In this document: positions 49,714-58,744 of the stretch, in pieces
Position numbering within the stretch: the first letter of the stretch is position 1
Layout: each line of letters begins with the position of its first letter
Source: Shewanella mesophila
Lineage (GTDB): Bacteria > Pseudomonadota > Gammaproteobacteria > Enterobacterales > Shewanellaceae
Length of the DNA: 64,000 bases
Direction: 5' to 3'
Assembly: GCF_019457515.1 (NCBI RefSeq)
Contig: NZ_CP080421.1
Coordinates: forward strand, 2,976,001-3,040,000
Made by a program: the position numbers and the translations under genes
Notes under the pieces: model-generated
Seen by the model: only the letters and a program-made list of their open reading frames with translations
The model's database searches: none
Told to the model about the DNA's origin: nothing

Positions 49714-49789
49714 CAGCTCGCTTTTTCCCTGCAAAGATTCAGCTAGCTAAAAGGCTCGTTGCTAATACTATGGCAACGAGCCTTTTTCT
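49714..49789 (+). ncRNA. Candidate small RNA with own terminator
   Basis: A second strong terminator (49750-49789) follows the dehydrogenase terminator with no reading frame between them. A -10-like TATAAAAT at 49701-49708 would start a transcript of about 76 nt near 49714. No good -35 is visible, so it may be a regulated promoter or the structure may only be a backup terminator. I do not recognise a known small-RNA family. Confidence 0.35.
49750..49789 (+). terminator. Orphan intrinsic terminator
   Basis: AAAGGCTCGTTGC (49750-49762) and GCAACGAGCCTTT (49773-49785) form a perfect 13-bp stem with a 10-nt loop, followed by TTCTTT. No annotated gene ends just before it. Confidence 0.85.
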
Positions 49790-50234
49790 TTATGAATTTT
49801 CTTTGATGAAATAGGCAACCCAAATACGCATGAACATGGAAACAAGGAACAAATATTTCTCTTACCTCAAAAGCGATCCACTCCCGCCAAACGATGATCT
49901 ATCTATGATAAGCATCAATCCCCCACAGAATAATTGAATAAAAATAAATTGTAAGCAGCTTATAAAGAAGCCTTTATTAGCTAATTGGCATTAGTGCAGC
50001 ACAATTAAGTAAAAATAAATAGTGCATTGTCGCCAAACTGTGTTAATCTTGCGCCGCTCTGTTGTTCAGAGTTATTAATGATAAAGAATAAAGTAAAAGT
50101 AAAACCCTTAGTCAAATATGTACCATTTTTTGTCCTCAGTGTTTCCCTTAGCTTCTCGTAATACTTTAATAATTCAGCTACTCAGCACATCGCAATGTCG
50201 CGATAATTTTTAATGAATTTAATAAGGGACAAAC

Positions 50235-50447
50235 ATGTCTAATTCAACTACTGGTATCGTAAAATGGTTTAACGAAGAGAAAGGTTTCGGCTTTATCTCT
50301 CAAGAAAATGGCGGCGCTGACGTATTCGTACATTTCCGCGCTATCGCTTCTGACGGTTTCAAAACCTTAGCAGAAGGCCAAAAAGTATCTTTCGAAGTTG
50401 AGCAAGGTCAAAAAGGTTTACAAGCTGCGAACGTAGTTCCTGCTTAA
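50235..50447 (+). CDS. Cold-shock protein, CspA family
   Basis: A 70-residue single cold-shock domain that binds single-stranded nucleic acid. Both RNA-binding motifs are present: KGFGFI (RNP1) and VFVHF (RNP2), in [19 protein letters not shown] and [12 protein letters not shown] Shine-Dalgarno (AAGGGA) precedes the ATG. The upstream 440 bp (49790-50234) holds no gene and is AT-rich; a long 5' leader is common for cold-inducible csp genes, but I cannot prove one here. A strong terminator follows. Which csp paralogue it is cannot be decided. Confidence 0.95.
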   Translation: MSNSTTGIVKWFNEEKGFGFISQENGGADVFVHFRAIASDGFKTLAEGQKVSFEVEQGQKGLQAANVVPA

Positions 50448-50465
50448 GCCTTAGCTGCTTAACTT

Positions 50466-50494
50466 AAAAAAGGCGACCTTAGGTCGCCTTTTTT
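50466..50494 (+). terminator. Intrinsic terminator after csp
   Basis: AAGGCGACC and GGTCGCCTT pair perfectly around TTA, flanked by A and T runs (50466-50494), so it can work in both directions. Beyond it, up to 50889, I see no supported gene or signal. Confidence 0.92.
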
Positions 50495-50889
50495 GTATCT
50501 GCAATATTGCCCTTGGAACTGTTCCCTTTCTACCGCACAGTCAAAGTGCAACAATCTGATCAAAATCCTTATATCTTTCATAATAGAAGGTTCACGACAA
50601 CGCATTATACCTCGCTTCACTAAAGTAATCCCCTTAACTCGTACGACAAAACCTTCGATTAGCTGTTGCTTTATTAAGCAGTGGTAATGCAATTGATGAA
50701 AGACTACAAAAAATGAGACATAGCACATAGTTATGACGTTTAAACTCATGCTACAAAAGATCTGCAGCAACCGATAAATCTGGCCAACGCTATCAATTTT
50801 CAGTGAGAATATGAATGGATATAAGTTGACCGAAAAGAAATGCGGTGCCTATGATGGCACTGACATCCATAATTAAAGGTAGGTAATTT

Positions 50890-51255
50890 ATGACAGCTAT
50901 TTCTCATGTCTACAACTATACAGTTCGATGCCCGCACATTAAGGATCCCGCTCATCCCACCACATGGCAAAACCATGTCGAATTTAACGAGTCATGCGAA
51001 ATAGGTTTAAATCGTATCACTAAATGGCACGACCGTTCTGGCCACCGTATTTTTGAACAAGATGGATTTATCGTCAGAGAAGCAGATGGAGAAAGCTCAT
51101 ACTTTTCAATGCAAAGCGGCCGACTCAATGGCAACGGCAACATTTTGGTGACCTTTAAAATCTATATGGATGATTCGACCAAAGATACTTCTGTACAAGA
51201 GATAATGGAGCATCTTATCAAAGACTATCAACAGAGATTATCTAAACTGGATTAA
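50890..51255 (+). CDS. Hypothetical protein
   Basis: A 121-residue soluble-looking protein I do not recognise. A good Shine-Dalgarno (AAGGTAGG) precedes the ATG. It has no signal peptide or membrane helix. The middle alternates strand-like segments (GHRIFEQDGFIVREADG, GNILVTFKIYMDD) and the end is helical (VQEIMEHLIKDYQQRLSKLD). Histidine and cysteine at the start (VRCPHIKDPAHPTTW) do not form a clear metal site. It is followed by a terminator and stands alone. Confidence 0.75.
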   Translation: MTAISHVYNYTVRCPHIKDPAHPTTWQNHVEFNESCEIGLNRITKWHDRSGHRIFEQDGFIVREADGESSYFSMQSGRLNGNGNILVTFKIYMDDSTKDTSVQEIMEHLIKDYQQRLSKLD

Positions 51256-51284
51256 CAGCGCGGTTTGTCCCACATTTCAAAATT

Positions 51285-51315
51285 ACTACCTCCCACTGCG
51301 GAGGTAGTTTATTTT
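51285..51315 (+). terminator. Terminator-like hairpin
   Basis: ACTACCTCC (51285-51293) pairs perfectly with GGAGGTAGT (51300-51308), followed by TTATTTTT. It lies 30 bp after the 121-residue gene. Confidence 0.8.
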
Positions 51316-51462
51316 TAGACTCGGTATATCTTGCGCTCATATAACAACGCTATATTTTGCATGACGTCATTCGGCCAACCTTAAGTTGCGATTGAATACT
51401 TTACTCAACTTAATTTAAGGCTAAAATAGTGCCACTCCCCGTTCATGATTGTTCGCTGTAAT

Positions 51463-51669
51463 ATGAAAACATTAATCACTGCTATCGTCATCTGCATAAC
51501 CCTGTCAGGCTGCGCTGAACTAAAAAATACCAGTCAATCCATCGGCGAAACAACCAAAGAGGTCACTACCGAGATTGGCCACGCTACTCGCGATACCACT
51601 AAAGCAATAGGCCATGCCTCTCGTGATGCGGTGAAATCGGTAAAAGCAGATTTAAGCAAAAAGGATTAA
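51463..51669 (+). CDS. Small lipoprotein with repeated motif
   Basis: A 68-residue protein. The start at 51463 (MKTLITAIVICITLSGCAEL) gives a typical lipoprotein signal with lipobox LSGC; the frame opens six codons earlier (51445). The mature ~50 residues contain an imperfect 11-residue repeat, TTEIGHATRDT then TKAIGHASRDA, likely an amphipathic helix or coiled coil, as in small periplasmic lipoproteins of the Lpp/entericidin style. The function is unknown. It precedes a convergent thioesterase gene. Confidence 0.75.
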   Translation: MKTLITAIVICITLSGCAELKNTSQSIGETTKEVTTEIGHATRDTTKAIGHASRDAVKSVKADLSKKD

Positions 51670-51768
51670 ATTGCTTTAAATTTGCTCGGGCCTGTTGAGT
51701 CTTTGCTGGTTGAATTTTATTCGATAAAAAACAACCTTGAAAGATCAGCAAGCCCTAAAGAGCAACTC

Positions 51769-51795
51769 TAAGCGCTTAAAATGTTCAAGCGCTTA
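51769..51795. repeat. Palindromic inverted repeat
   Basis: TAAGCGCTTA (51769-51778) is itself palindromic and recurs as AAGCGCTTA (51787-51795). It lies between the small lipoprotein and the convergent thioesterase and may act as a weak bidirectional terminator. Confidence 0.45.
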
Positions 51796-51807
51796 ATATT
51801 GTTATCG

Positions 51808-52176
51808 TTAAGCGGCATTAGCACGCATACCATGAGGTTTAGGCAAGCCATTCTCATCGACGTTAACAAAAATCATTTTATCGATACTGACAACAGGCAA
51901 TAGCGACATTTTATTGCGTACCTCACAACGTACTGTTATTGAACTCACTCCAGCACTAATCAGTTCTAAGCCAAACTCGATAACATCGCCCTGCCTCGCT
52001 GGCGTCATAAAATTAATTTCGGAAATGATCTTAGTCACAATGCTTTGACTGCGCATCTGACATGCAGCAAATATCGCCGCCTCTTCGTCAATCCAACTTA
52101 AAAGCTGTCCACCAAAAAGCGCATTGGCTGGATTAAGGTGCTCTGGTTTAATAAAACGTCGACTGTAGTACTTCAT
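51808..52176 (-). CDS. Acyl-CoA thioesterase, hotdog fold
   Basis: A 122-residue single hotdog-domain thioesterase of the YciA/acyl-CoA hydrolase type. The signature RFIKPEHLNPANALFGGQLLSWIDEEAAIFA contains the N and the D/E of the active site; strands follow in VTKIISEINFMTPARQGDVIEFGLELI and SSITVRCEV. It hydrolyses acyl-CoA thioesters; chain specificity is unknown. It has its own promoter region, which it shares with the divergent phosphatase pair (270-bp gap). Confidence 0.92.
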   Translation of the reverse strand: MKYYSRRFIKPEHLNPANALFGGQLLSWIDEEAAIFAACQMRSQSIVTKIISEINFMTPARQGDVIEFGLELISAGVSSITVRCEVRNKMSLLPVVSIDKMIFVNVDENGLPKPHGMRANAA

Positions 52177-52445
52177 AATTGGCCTCCTGCTAAATACTCA
52201 CAAAGTAGTATCAAAATCCAAGCCAATATTAAAACATCAATAAAATCAACGAACCTTTAAAAAGGGTGGTATGAAATTGGCACCTAAATGGTGCCTAGGT
52301 GCACCAATTTTAATCATCAACAAAACTCATATTTTCACCTGATTAACACAATTGAAATCCAAATGACCCATTTCTGTCATATGAATAGCAGACAATCAGG
52401 CCGCTTTATCTCAATTGAAAACTAATTTTCAACCCTACATAACGG

Positions 52446-53954
52446 ATGATGAAAGTGATGATGATAAAAAGATTAGCTGCATTAATTTCTTGCAGCCTAG
52501 TGTCGATGGCAGCCAACAGCGCCGCACTGCCAAGTGTTCAATCGAATAGTCCTTGGTTTAAAGACAGCGCCCAATTGGTTACAGAGAAAGCCAACTTAGA
52601 AACTAAAACTAAGGCTAAAAATGTCATTCTATTCGTTGGTGATGGTATGGGTATTTCAACCCTAACTGCCGCGCGGATCTATCAAGGACAACAGCAAAAT
52701 GGTAATCAAGGCGGTGAAGAGAACTTCCTTAGTTTTGAAAAGTTTAACCATACGGCCTTAGTTAAAACTTACAACACCAATCAACAAACGCCAGACAGTG
52801 CAGGTACCATGACAGCTATCGCTACTGGCGTAAAATCTAAGGCTGGTGTGATTTCTGTTTCTGATGCAGTGTTGCGTGGAAACTGCTTGTCATCAAAGGG
52901 AAATGAGTTAGTAACCTTAGTCGACCTTGCTAATGCCAAAGGTCTATCTACCGGGGTGGTCAGTACCGCTCGTATTACTCACGCAACACCAGCAGCGACC
53001 TATGCCAACAGCCCAGAACGTAATTGGGAAGCCGATAGCAACCTTCCCGCCGAAGCCGTCGCCAATGAATGTAAAGATATCGCCTACCAAATGGTAATGC
53101 GGGATAAAGATAATGCGCTGAGCGTTGCCTTAGGTGGCGGTCGCCGCGCATTTATTCCTAATACTGTGACTGACGGTGAAAACAAATCTGGTAGCCGCAA
53201 AGATGGCGTTGACCTGACTCAAGCTTGGATGGACAACTTCGACAACGCCGCCTACGTCTGGAACAAAGCAGAATTTGACGCCATTGATGTTGCGACCACC
53301 GACCATCTATTAGGCTTGTTCAACTCATCACACATGGAATATGAAGCCGACCGCGCCGATGATGTAGGAGGTGAGCCCTCACTTACTGAAATGACAGCAA
53401 AGTCGATTGAGCTACTGAAAAAGAACGACAAGGGTTACCTACTGATCGTCGAATCAGGCCGTATCGACCACGCACATCATGCAGGTAATGCCAAACGCGC
53501 CTTGATGGATGCTGCTGAGCTCTCCAATGCGGTACAAGCCGCTTATGAGAATACCGATCCAGATGAGACCTTAATTTTAGTTACTGCCGATCACAGCCAT
53601 GTATTTACCATCGCAGGATATCCAAAACGTGGTAATCCAATCTTAGGTTTGGTGCATGGCGTCGATGGCAGTGTATCAACCGCAATGGATGGCAAGCCTT
53701 ACACCACTCTCGGTTACACCAATGGTCCTGGTGCCGTGGTTGGCGTTCGTGATGATTTAACCTCGGTTGACACACAAGACACCGACTTCATGCAACAGTC
53801 ACTTGTCCCTATGGGAAGCGAAACTCACGCCGGTGAAGATATTAGCCTGCACGCAACGGGTCCAGGTTCGAACTTGGTACAAGGTGTTATCGAACAGAAT
53901 GTCATTTTCCACATTATCAACCAAGCACAGTCGCTTGGCGGTACTAAGTATTAA
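52446..53954 (+). CDS. Alkaline phosphatase, PhoA type (first of a tandem pair)
   Basis: Periplasmic metal-dependent phosphomonoesterase, 502 residues from the first ATG; starts at 52458 or 52461 would give a neater signal peptide (MIKRLAALISCSLVSMAANS). The nucleophile is Ser118 in TPDSAGTMTA. Metal ligands are in LFVGDGMGIST (Asp66), VESGRIDHAHHAGNA, VTADHSHVFTIAG and GSETHAGEDI. It shares these motifs with the next gene, 15 bp downstream, so the pair is a tandem duplication in one transcript. Only a single half-site (CTGTCAT, 52374-52380) resembling a Pho box lies upstream. Confidence 0.94.
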   Translation: MMKVMMIKRLAALISCSLVSMAANSAALPSVQSNSPWFKDSAQLVTEKANLETKTKAKNVILFVGDGMGISTLTAARIYQGQQQNGNQGGEENFLSFEKFNHTALVKTYNTNQQTPDSAGTMTAIATGVKSKAGVISVSDAVLRGNCLSSKGNELVTLVDLANAKGLSTGVVSTARITHATPAATYANSPERNWEADSNLPAEAVANECKDIAYQMVMRDKDNALSVALGGGRRAFIPNTVTDGENKSGSRKDGVDLTQAWMDNFDNAAYVWNKAEFDAIDVATTDHLLGLFNSSHMEYEADRADDVGGEPSLTEMTAKSIELLKKNDKGYLLIVESGRIDHAHHAGNAKRALMDAAELSNAVQAAYENTDPDETLILVTADHSHVFTIAGYPKRGNPILGLVHGVDGSVSTAMDGKPYTTLGYTNGPGAVVGVRDDLTSVDTQDTDFMQQSLVPMGSETHAGEDISLHATGPGSNLVQGVIEQNVIFHIINQAQSLGGTKY

Positions 53955-53969
53955 TTGGGAGCAAAAACG

Positions 53970-55613
53970 ATGAATAAGAAACTACTTGTACTGTCTTTAG
54001 CAGCCATTCTAGGTTTAGCGGCATGCGGTAGCGATGGTGACAACGGCGCAGATGGTTCCGCTGGAAACCCTGGCACACCTGGTACTGATGGCACTAATGG
54101 TCAAGACGGTAAAGATTGGAGCGCGGTAAACCAATGGTATCTTGATGGTCAAAACCGTGTGACCAAAGCCGAAGGCATTTCCCCCAACAATCAAGCGGGC
54201 GCAGCTAAAAACATCATCCTATTCGTTGGTGATGGCATGGGCGTATCGACCGTTACTGCGGCGCGGATCTTAGATGGTCAGCTAAAAGGTCACACAGGTG
54301 AAGAAAACTCGCTCTCCTTTGAGACACTGCCTCACCTTGGCTTAGCGAAAACCTATAACGTCGATGGGCAAACACCAGACTCAGCCGGTACTATGACAGC
54401 TATGGTCACTGGTGTTAAGACCGACGTTGGTGTTATCTCACAAGCCGAAGGCGTAACGCGCGGTAACTGCGCATCAACCTCGGGTCAAAACCTTGTTACA
54501 TCACTTGAGTTAGCTGCCATGGCGGGCCTGTCAACGGGTGTGGTATCGACAGCGCGTATTACCCATGCAACCCCGGCAGCAACCTATGCTCATGTCCCCG
54601 AACGTGATTGGGAAGCAGACAGTAACTTACCTGCAGAAGCGGTAACTAACGGTTGTAAAGATATCGCTGCGCAACTACTGGACTTTAACCAAGGTAAAGG
54701 GGTTAACGTGGTTATGGGCGGTGGACGCCGTGCATTTATTCCTAATACTACGGTCGACCCAGAGGGTAAGCCGGGTAAGCGTAAAGATGGCCGCGACTTA
54801 ACTGCAGAGTGGTTAGCTCAATATCCCAATGCAACTTATGTGACCGACCGTGACAGCTTTCTCGCCATGGATACGGCAAACACCGACCATGCGCTAGGCT
54901 TGTTTAACTCGTCACACATGGAATATGACTATGACCGCGTAGAAACCGGTGTTGAAGGTGAGCCTTCACTTGCCGAAATGACCGCGAAAAGTATCGATAT
55001 TCTGCGCAAAAACAACAAAGGCTTCGTGCTGATAGTTGAAGCGGGTCGTATCGACCATGCGCACCATGCTGGCAATGCAGCGCGTGCTCTGCACGACACA
55101 ATAGCGCTATCAGAAGCAGTACGCGTTGCTATGGAGAAAACCTCAGCTAACGATACATTGCTGATGGTCACAGCGGATCACAGCCATGTGTTCACCATCG
55201 CCGGTTATCCAACCCGTGGTAATCCAATCCTAGGGTTAGTGAAGAGTAACGACGCTAACGGCGTACCAGCGGTAACGAACTCGACCGATGCAAACGGCCT
55301 GCCCTACACCACAGTTGGCTACGCTAACGGTTTAGGTTTTGCTTCACTAGCAACGGGTGGTGATGAGCGCTATAACTATGCCGCCATGGCAGGACGAGTT
55401 GACCTTAACTACACAGATACCCAAAGCGCTGGTTTCCACCAAGAGGCCTTAGTGCCGCTAGGAAGCGAGACCCATGCAGGTGAAGATGTGGCAATTTTCG
55501 CTCGCGGACCAGGATCTAGCCTGATTGAGGGCACAGTTGAGCAAAATCATATCTTCCACGTGATGAACTATGCGGGCGACTTAGTAAACAAAGCAAACGC
55601 TGCGGCGCAATAA
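53970..55613 (+). CDS. Alkaline phosphatase, lipoprotein with collagen-like linker
   Basis: Second PhoA-type phosphatase, 547 residues from the ATG at 53970 (MNKKLLVLSLAAILGLAACG, preceded by GGGAGC). The signal ends in a lipobox (LAAC, Cys19), so the protein is lipid-anchored. Residues 20-48 form a Gly-X-Y-like linker (DGDNGADGSAGNPGTPGTDG) before the catalytic domain. Active-site motifs GDGMGVST, TPDSAGTMTA, EAGRIDHAHHAGNA, TADHSHVFTIAG and GSETHAGEDV are intact. It has extra sequence near residues 430-460 relative to its neighbour. Confidence 0.93.
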   Translation: MNKKLLVLSLAAILGLAACGSDGDNGADGSAGNPGTPGTDGTNGQDGKDWSAVNQWYLDGQNRVTKAEGISPNNQAGAAKNIILFVGDGMGVSTVTAARILDGQLKGHTGEENSLSFETLPHLGLAKTYNVDGQTPDSAGTMTAMVTGVKTDVGVISQAEGVTRGNCASTSGQNLVTSLELAAMAGLSTGVVSTARITHATPAATYAHVPERDWEADSNLPAEAVTNGCKDIAAQLLDFNQGKGVNVVMGGGRRAFIPNTTVDPEGKPGKRKDGRDLTAEWLAQYPNATYVTDRDSFLAMDTANTDHALGLFNSSHMEYDYDRVETGVEGEPSLAEMTAKSIDILRKNNKGFVLIVEAGRIDHAHHAGNAARALHDTIALSEAVRVAMEKTSANDTLLMVTADHSHVFTIAGYPTRGNPILGLVKSNDANGVPAVTNSTDANGLPYTTVGYANGLGFASLATGGDERYNYAAMAGRVDLNYTDTQSAGFHQEALVPLGSETHAGEDVAIFARGPGSSLIEGTVEQNHIFHVMNYAGDLVNKANAAAQ

Positions 55614-55643
55614 GCAGCCATAAGCCAAACTGCAATAACTGTG

Positions 55644-55699
55644 GCCTAGCGGTGGCGAAAACGGCAGATGTTAACATCGCGTTCCCACTATCGCTAGGC
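55644..55699 (+). repeat. Long nested stem-loop after the phosphatase pair
   Basis: GCCTAGCG (55644-55651) pairs with CGCTAGGC (55692-55699). Inside are further complementary segments and a palindrome, GATGTTAACATC (55667-55678). The stem is followed by TATTTTC. It may be a terminator or an mRNA stability element between the phosphatases and the next gene. Confidence 0.6.
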
Positions 55700-55749
55700 T
55701 GCTATTTTCAAACAAAAAACAGATCACGGATTAGGCCAAGGAGTCTTAG

Positions 55750-56583
55750 ATGTCTTGCCATTCAACACAATTAACAAAGCCAGCGCACTCATCGAGCCTA
55801 AAACGGCTCATTAAATTAATGCCTCTGCTTTGTGCTTCATTTTTAGTCAGCAATGCTGCCTACGCGAGACAGCAACTGGATAGTCAGCCAAGCGCCGCCG
55901 CCGTCGTCTTTAATGAGCGGTGCAGTGAAGCGATCAGCGACATAAAATATCAAGCAAGCTATCAGATCACCACTACAGATAATCAATCTCATCAACAGCA
56001 AACAGTTGGGTTAACCCTGACTCGTTTAAATGACAACATCATCTATCAACATAATGATGTGAGCTTCGAGGTGTGGAATAAAAATGGCGAATATGCGCGC
56101 TATTTTCCCCAAGAGCTGCGCTCTATTAGCTATCGCCGTGGCGATCTGCTCGCGCTCAATATCAACACAGATCTCGACAAGCAGTTTCATCTTATCTCAC
56201 CGCAGGGCTTATCTCAGCTGACTAAACTCAGCACAAGCGCAGGTAAATGCTACCGTCAGCAGCACTATAACAACGATGACACTCGCCATCCGATCACTGT
56301 CAACTGGCTAGCTGAAATGTCATTACCCGAATCGTTTACACTCGATAACGGCCGACACACCGTCAGCTATCAACTCACTGGGTTAAAGCCAATAAGCAGC
56401 GACAGCTTTAAGCAACTGCTCACAGGTTATCAAGATCTGGATTTTGCCGATGTGGGCGACAGCGAGTCCGATCCATTTATCGCCAAAATGATCACTCAAG
56501 GATTTATCCAACACGGAAGTTCAGGCTTCTATTCAGCCGATGGGCAGATGATCGATGCCGGACACGGCAGTCACCAACATTAA
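55750..56583 (+). CDS. Exported hypothetical protein
   Basis: A 277-residue protein I do not recognise. A basic region and hydrophobic helix (RLIKLMPLLCASFLVSNAAYA) form a signal peptide cut near residue 39. The mature part is beta-rich with two cysteines (NERCSEAI and AGKCYRQ), which could form a disulfide in the periplasm. It ends in a His-rich tail (GHGSHQH) that could bind metal. The gene follows the phosphatase pair on the same strand with 136 bp between, so a related role is possible but unproven. Confidence 0.78.
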   Translation: MSCHSTQLTKPAHSSSLKRLIKLMPLLCASFLVSNAAYARQQLDSQPSAAAVVFNERCSEAISDIKYQASYQITTTDNQSHQQQTVGLTLTRLNDNIIYQHNDVSFEVWNKNGEYARYFPQELRSISYRRGDLLALNINTDLDKQFHLISPQGLSQLTKLSTSAGKCYRQQHYNNDDTRHPITVNWLAEMSLPESFTLDNGRHTVSYQLTGLKPISSDSFKQLLTGYQDLDFADVGDSESDPFIAKMITQGFIQHGSSGFYSADGQMIDAGHGSHQH

Positions 56584-56608
56584 TACCAATCAGTATTAAA
56601 TTTCAATG

Positions 56609-56640
56609 AAAAAGCCATCGGAAACAGGATGGCTTTTTGG
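56609..56640. terminator. Bidirectional intrinsic terminator
   Basis: AAAAAGCCATC (56609-56619) and GATGGCTTTTT (56628-56638) pair perfectly. It lies between the convergent exported-protein and threonine aldolase genes and can serve both. Confidence 0.9.
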
Positions 56641-56668
56641 TTATATTGCTCCGAATTTTTAATCGAAC

Positions 56669-57676
56669 TTATACCAGTGTCTTTAACACCTTAATAAAGG
56701 TATCGATATCCTCTCGGCTTATATCGGCATGAGTGACGAAACGGATGTTAGCGCTTGGGCTAATGAGTATCCCCTTGCTCTTTAAGCCTTCAGCTAGACT
56801 GGTAATATCCAGCTGGTCACTAACCTTGGCAAACAACATATTGGTTTGCACCTGCGCTATATCAACCTCAAATTCCGCTAGGGCATTAAGCTGCTCTGCA
56901 AGATATTGAGCATTGTCATGATCTATGGCGAGTCGCTCCACTTGCTCATCTATGGCGATTTCAGCGGCTGCAGCCAATATGCCCGCTTGACGCATACCAC
57001 CGCCCAGCATTTTACGCCAACGGCGGGCTTTGTGAATAAAGCGCTCATCTCCCAATAGCAATGACCCCACTGGCGCGCATAAGCCTTTAGATAGACAGAT
57101 AGAAACTGAGTCAAAATATTGAGTAATATCGCCGATCTGTATCTGTTGTGCCACCGCAGCATTGGCAATACGGGCACCATCAAGATGAATTTTAAGACGG
57201 CGATTAAAGGCTAACGCTTGGGCATCACTTAGGTAGTGTTGCGACAATACCTTACCACCTATGGTATTTTCTAAACTCAATAAACGCGTTTTAGCAAAGT
57301 GAATATCATCAGGCTTAATTGCGGCTTCGATATCGCTAAGCAATATAGAACCATCGGCCTGATTAGTTAATGGCTGCGGCTGGATACTACCAAGCACGGC
57401 TGCACCACCCGCTTCAAATTTGTAATTATGCGCCTGCTGACCGCAGATATACTCATCGCCTCGATCACAATGTGACATTAAAGCGAGCAAGTTAGCCTGA
57501 GTACCCGATGAGGTGAATAAGGCGCAATCAAAGCCAAAGCGTTCGGCCGCCATCGACTCCAACCGATTCACGGTAGGATCATCTCCGTACACATCATCGC
57601 CCACTTCGGCGTTAGCCATCGCTTGACGCATTTTAGATGTTGGTTGAGTTACTGTGTCACTGCGAAAATCAATCAT
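56669..57676 (-). CDS. ltaE: Low-specificity L-threonine aldolase
   Basis: PLP enzyme cleaving L-threonine and L-allo-threonine to glycine and acetaldehyde. It has 335 residues beginning MIDFRSDTVTQPTSKMRQAM. Signatures: EVGDDVYGDDPTVNRLE, FTSSGTQANLLALMSH, LHLDGARIANAA-type segment IHLDGARIANAAV, and the PLP lysine in ICLSKGLCAPVGS. A 12-bp tandem repeat (57829-57852) lies upstream. The 57677-58076 gap holds no gene that I can support. Confidence 0.96.
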   Translation of the reverse strand: MIDFRSDTVTQPTSKMRQAMANAEVGDDVYGDDPTVNRLESMAAERFGFDCALFTSSGTQANLLALMSHCDRGDEYICGQQAHNYKFEAGGAAVLGSIQPQPLTNQADGSILLSDIEAAIKPDDIHFAKTRLLSLENTIGGKVLSQHYLSDAQALAFNRRLKIHLDGARIANAAVAQQIQIGDITQYFDSVSICLSKGLCAPVGSLLLGDERFIHKARRWRKMLGGGMRQAGILAAAAEIAIDEQVERLAIDHDNAQYLAEQLNALAEFEVDIAQVQTNMLFAKVSDQLDITSLAEGLKSKGILISPSANIRFVTHADISREDIDTFIKVLKTLV

Positions 57677-57828
57677 TTATCCCCTATCCTAACGCGACTT
57701 AATCCACATGGTGTTGGCATATTACTCCGACGAAAAACGCCTCGCTAGCACCTTAGTCCATTTTTGTAGAAATAAATCTTCTCGCAAATGCCGCCTTATA
57801 TAGCAAACGCTATCACCAAGAGTAGAAT

Positions 57829-57852
57829 AACGAACCATGCAACGAACCATGC
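57829..57852. repeat. 12-bp tandem duplication in an intergenic gap
   Basis: AACGAACCATGC occurs twice head to tail (57829-57840, 57841-57852). It is the only pattern found in the 400-bp gap between ltaE and the TRIC-family gene. Confidence 0.85.
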
Positions 57853-58076
57853 AAAGCCCCGTATCTCAAGTGATACCACTCCCATACTAAGTTCAGAACA
57901 CTTAAATAAGTAAAGGTTATCCGTAGCCAACCAACAATCCTATAAATAGTGAGCTAAACCTAAAGACTGACAGATAGTTTCATTATCAAAACTAATCATA
58001 AAAAACAAAAAATATCGCTGTTAATAGCCTTGCCGCTAGGGCAATATGCGCCTCTTTTTCATTATTTGAGTACAAG

Positions 58077-58718
58077 ATGCATCAGGCTGAATTTATTTCC
58101 TTACTTTGGCTCATTGGCATCATAGCCGAGGCGATGACTGGCGCACTTTGCGCAGGAAGAAAACAGATGGATCTCTTTGGGGTCGTCATCATAGGTTGTG
58201 CTACCGCCATTGGCGGCGGAACATTAAGGGACATGTTACTAGGTAATTATCCGTTAATCTGGGTTGAGAACGTGCATTACTTATTAGCGATTGCATTTGC
58301 GTCCCTGCTTACCGTGATCATCGCCCCTGTTATGCGCTATCTATCTAAACTGTTTTTAGCCATTGACGCATTGGGGCTTGCCGTATTTTCGGTTGTCGGC
58401 GCGCAGAAAACCTTAATGTTAGATTTCAACCCAGTTGTTGCGATAGTCATGGGTGTAGTTACCGGAGTATTTGGTGGCGTGATACGAGATGTATTATGCA
58501 ACCAAGTGCCACTGATCTTTAAAAAGGAGTTGTATGCGCTAGTCGCATTACTTACTGCATCGCTTTATATCGCCCTTAGCTACTATGGGATCGTCGAATG
58601 GCTAAATTTAGCCATCTCCCTCAGCTTTGGTTTTGGATTTAGAATGTTGGCGATTCGCTATCATTGGGGTATGCCAAAATTCGATTATCAGCACAATCAA
58701 GATGGCGAAATCCATTAA
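58077..58718 (+). CDS. UPF0126/TRIC-type cation channel protein
   Basis: A 213-residue inner-membrane protein of about seven helices with an internal duplication: the glycine-arginine motifs ATAIGGGTLRDMLLG and TGVFGGVIRDVLCNQ mark the two halves. The family (UPF0126, E. coli YicG/YadS) is related to trimeric intracellular cation channels; bacterial members conduct K+ or transport small solutes such as glycine in some reports. It is a single gene with a clear terminator after it. Confidence 0.92.
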   Translation: MHQAEFISLLWLIGIIAEAMTGALCAGRKQMDLFGVVIIGCATAIGGGTLRDMLLGNYPLIWVENVHYLLAIAFASLLTVIIAPVMRYLSKLFLAIDALGLAVFSVVGAQKTLMLDFNPVVAIVMGVVTGVFGGVIRDVLCNQVPLIFKKELYALVALLTASLYIALSYYGIVEWLNLAISLSFGFGFRMLAIRYHWGMPKFDYQHNQDGEIH

Positions 58719-58744
58719 CCACTAGCGTGGTTTCGTCGCTAAAG

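Noticed and set aside
50459..50770. 103-codon minus-strand frame downstream of the cold-shock gene
   Set aside because: Its 3' end is the csp terminator, its composition (many Cys, Phe, His) is unlike neighbouring proteins, and no ribosome-binding site is visible.
52274..52310. Inverted repeat between the thioesterase and phosphatase genes (AAATTGG ... CCAATTT, with GGCACC/GGTGCC inside)
   Set aside because: It could be an operator in the divergent promoter region, but arms are short and imperfect, and I found no second instance to support it.
52374..52380. Possible Pho box upstream of the phosphatase pair
   Set aside because: Only one CTGTCAT half-site is present; no second half-site at the 11-bp spacing matches, so PhoB control cannot be claimed.
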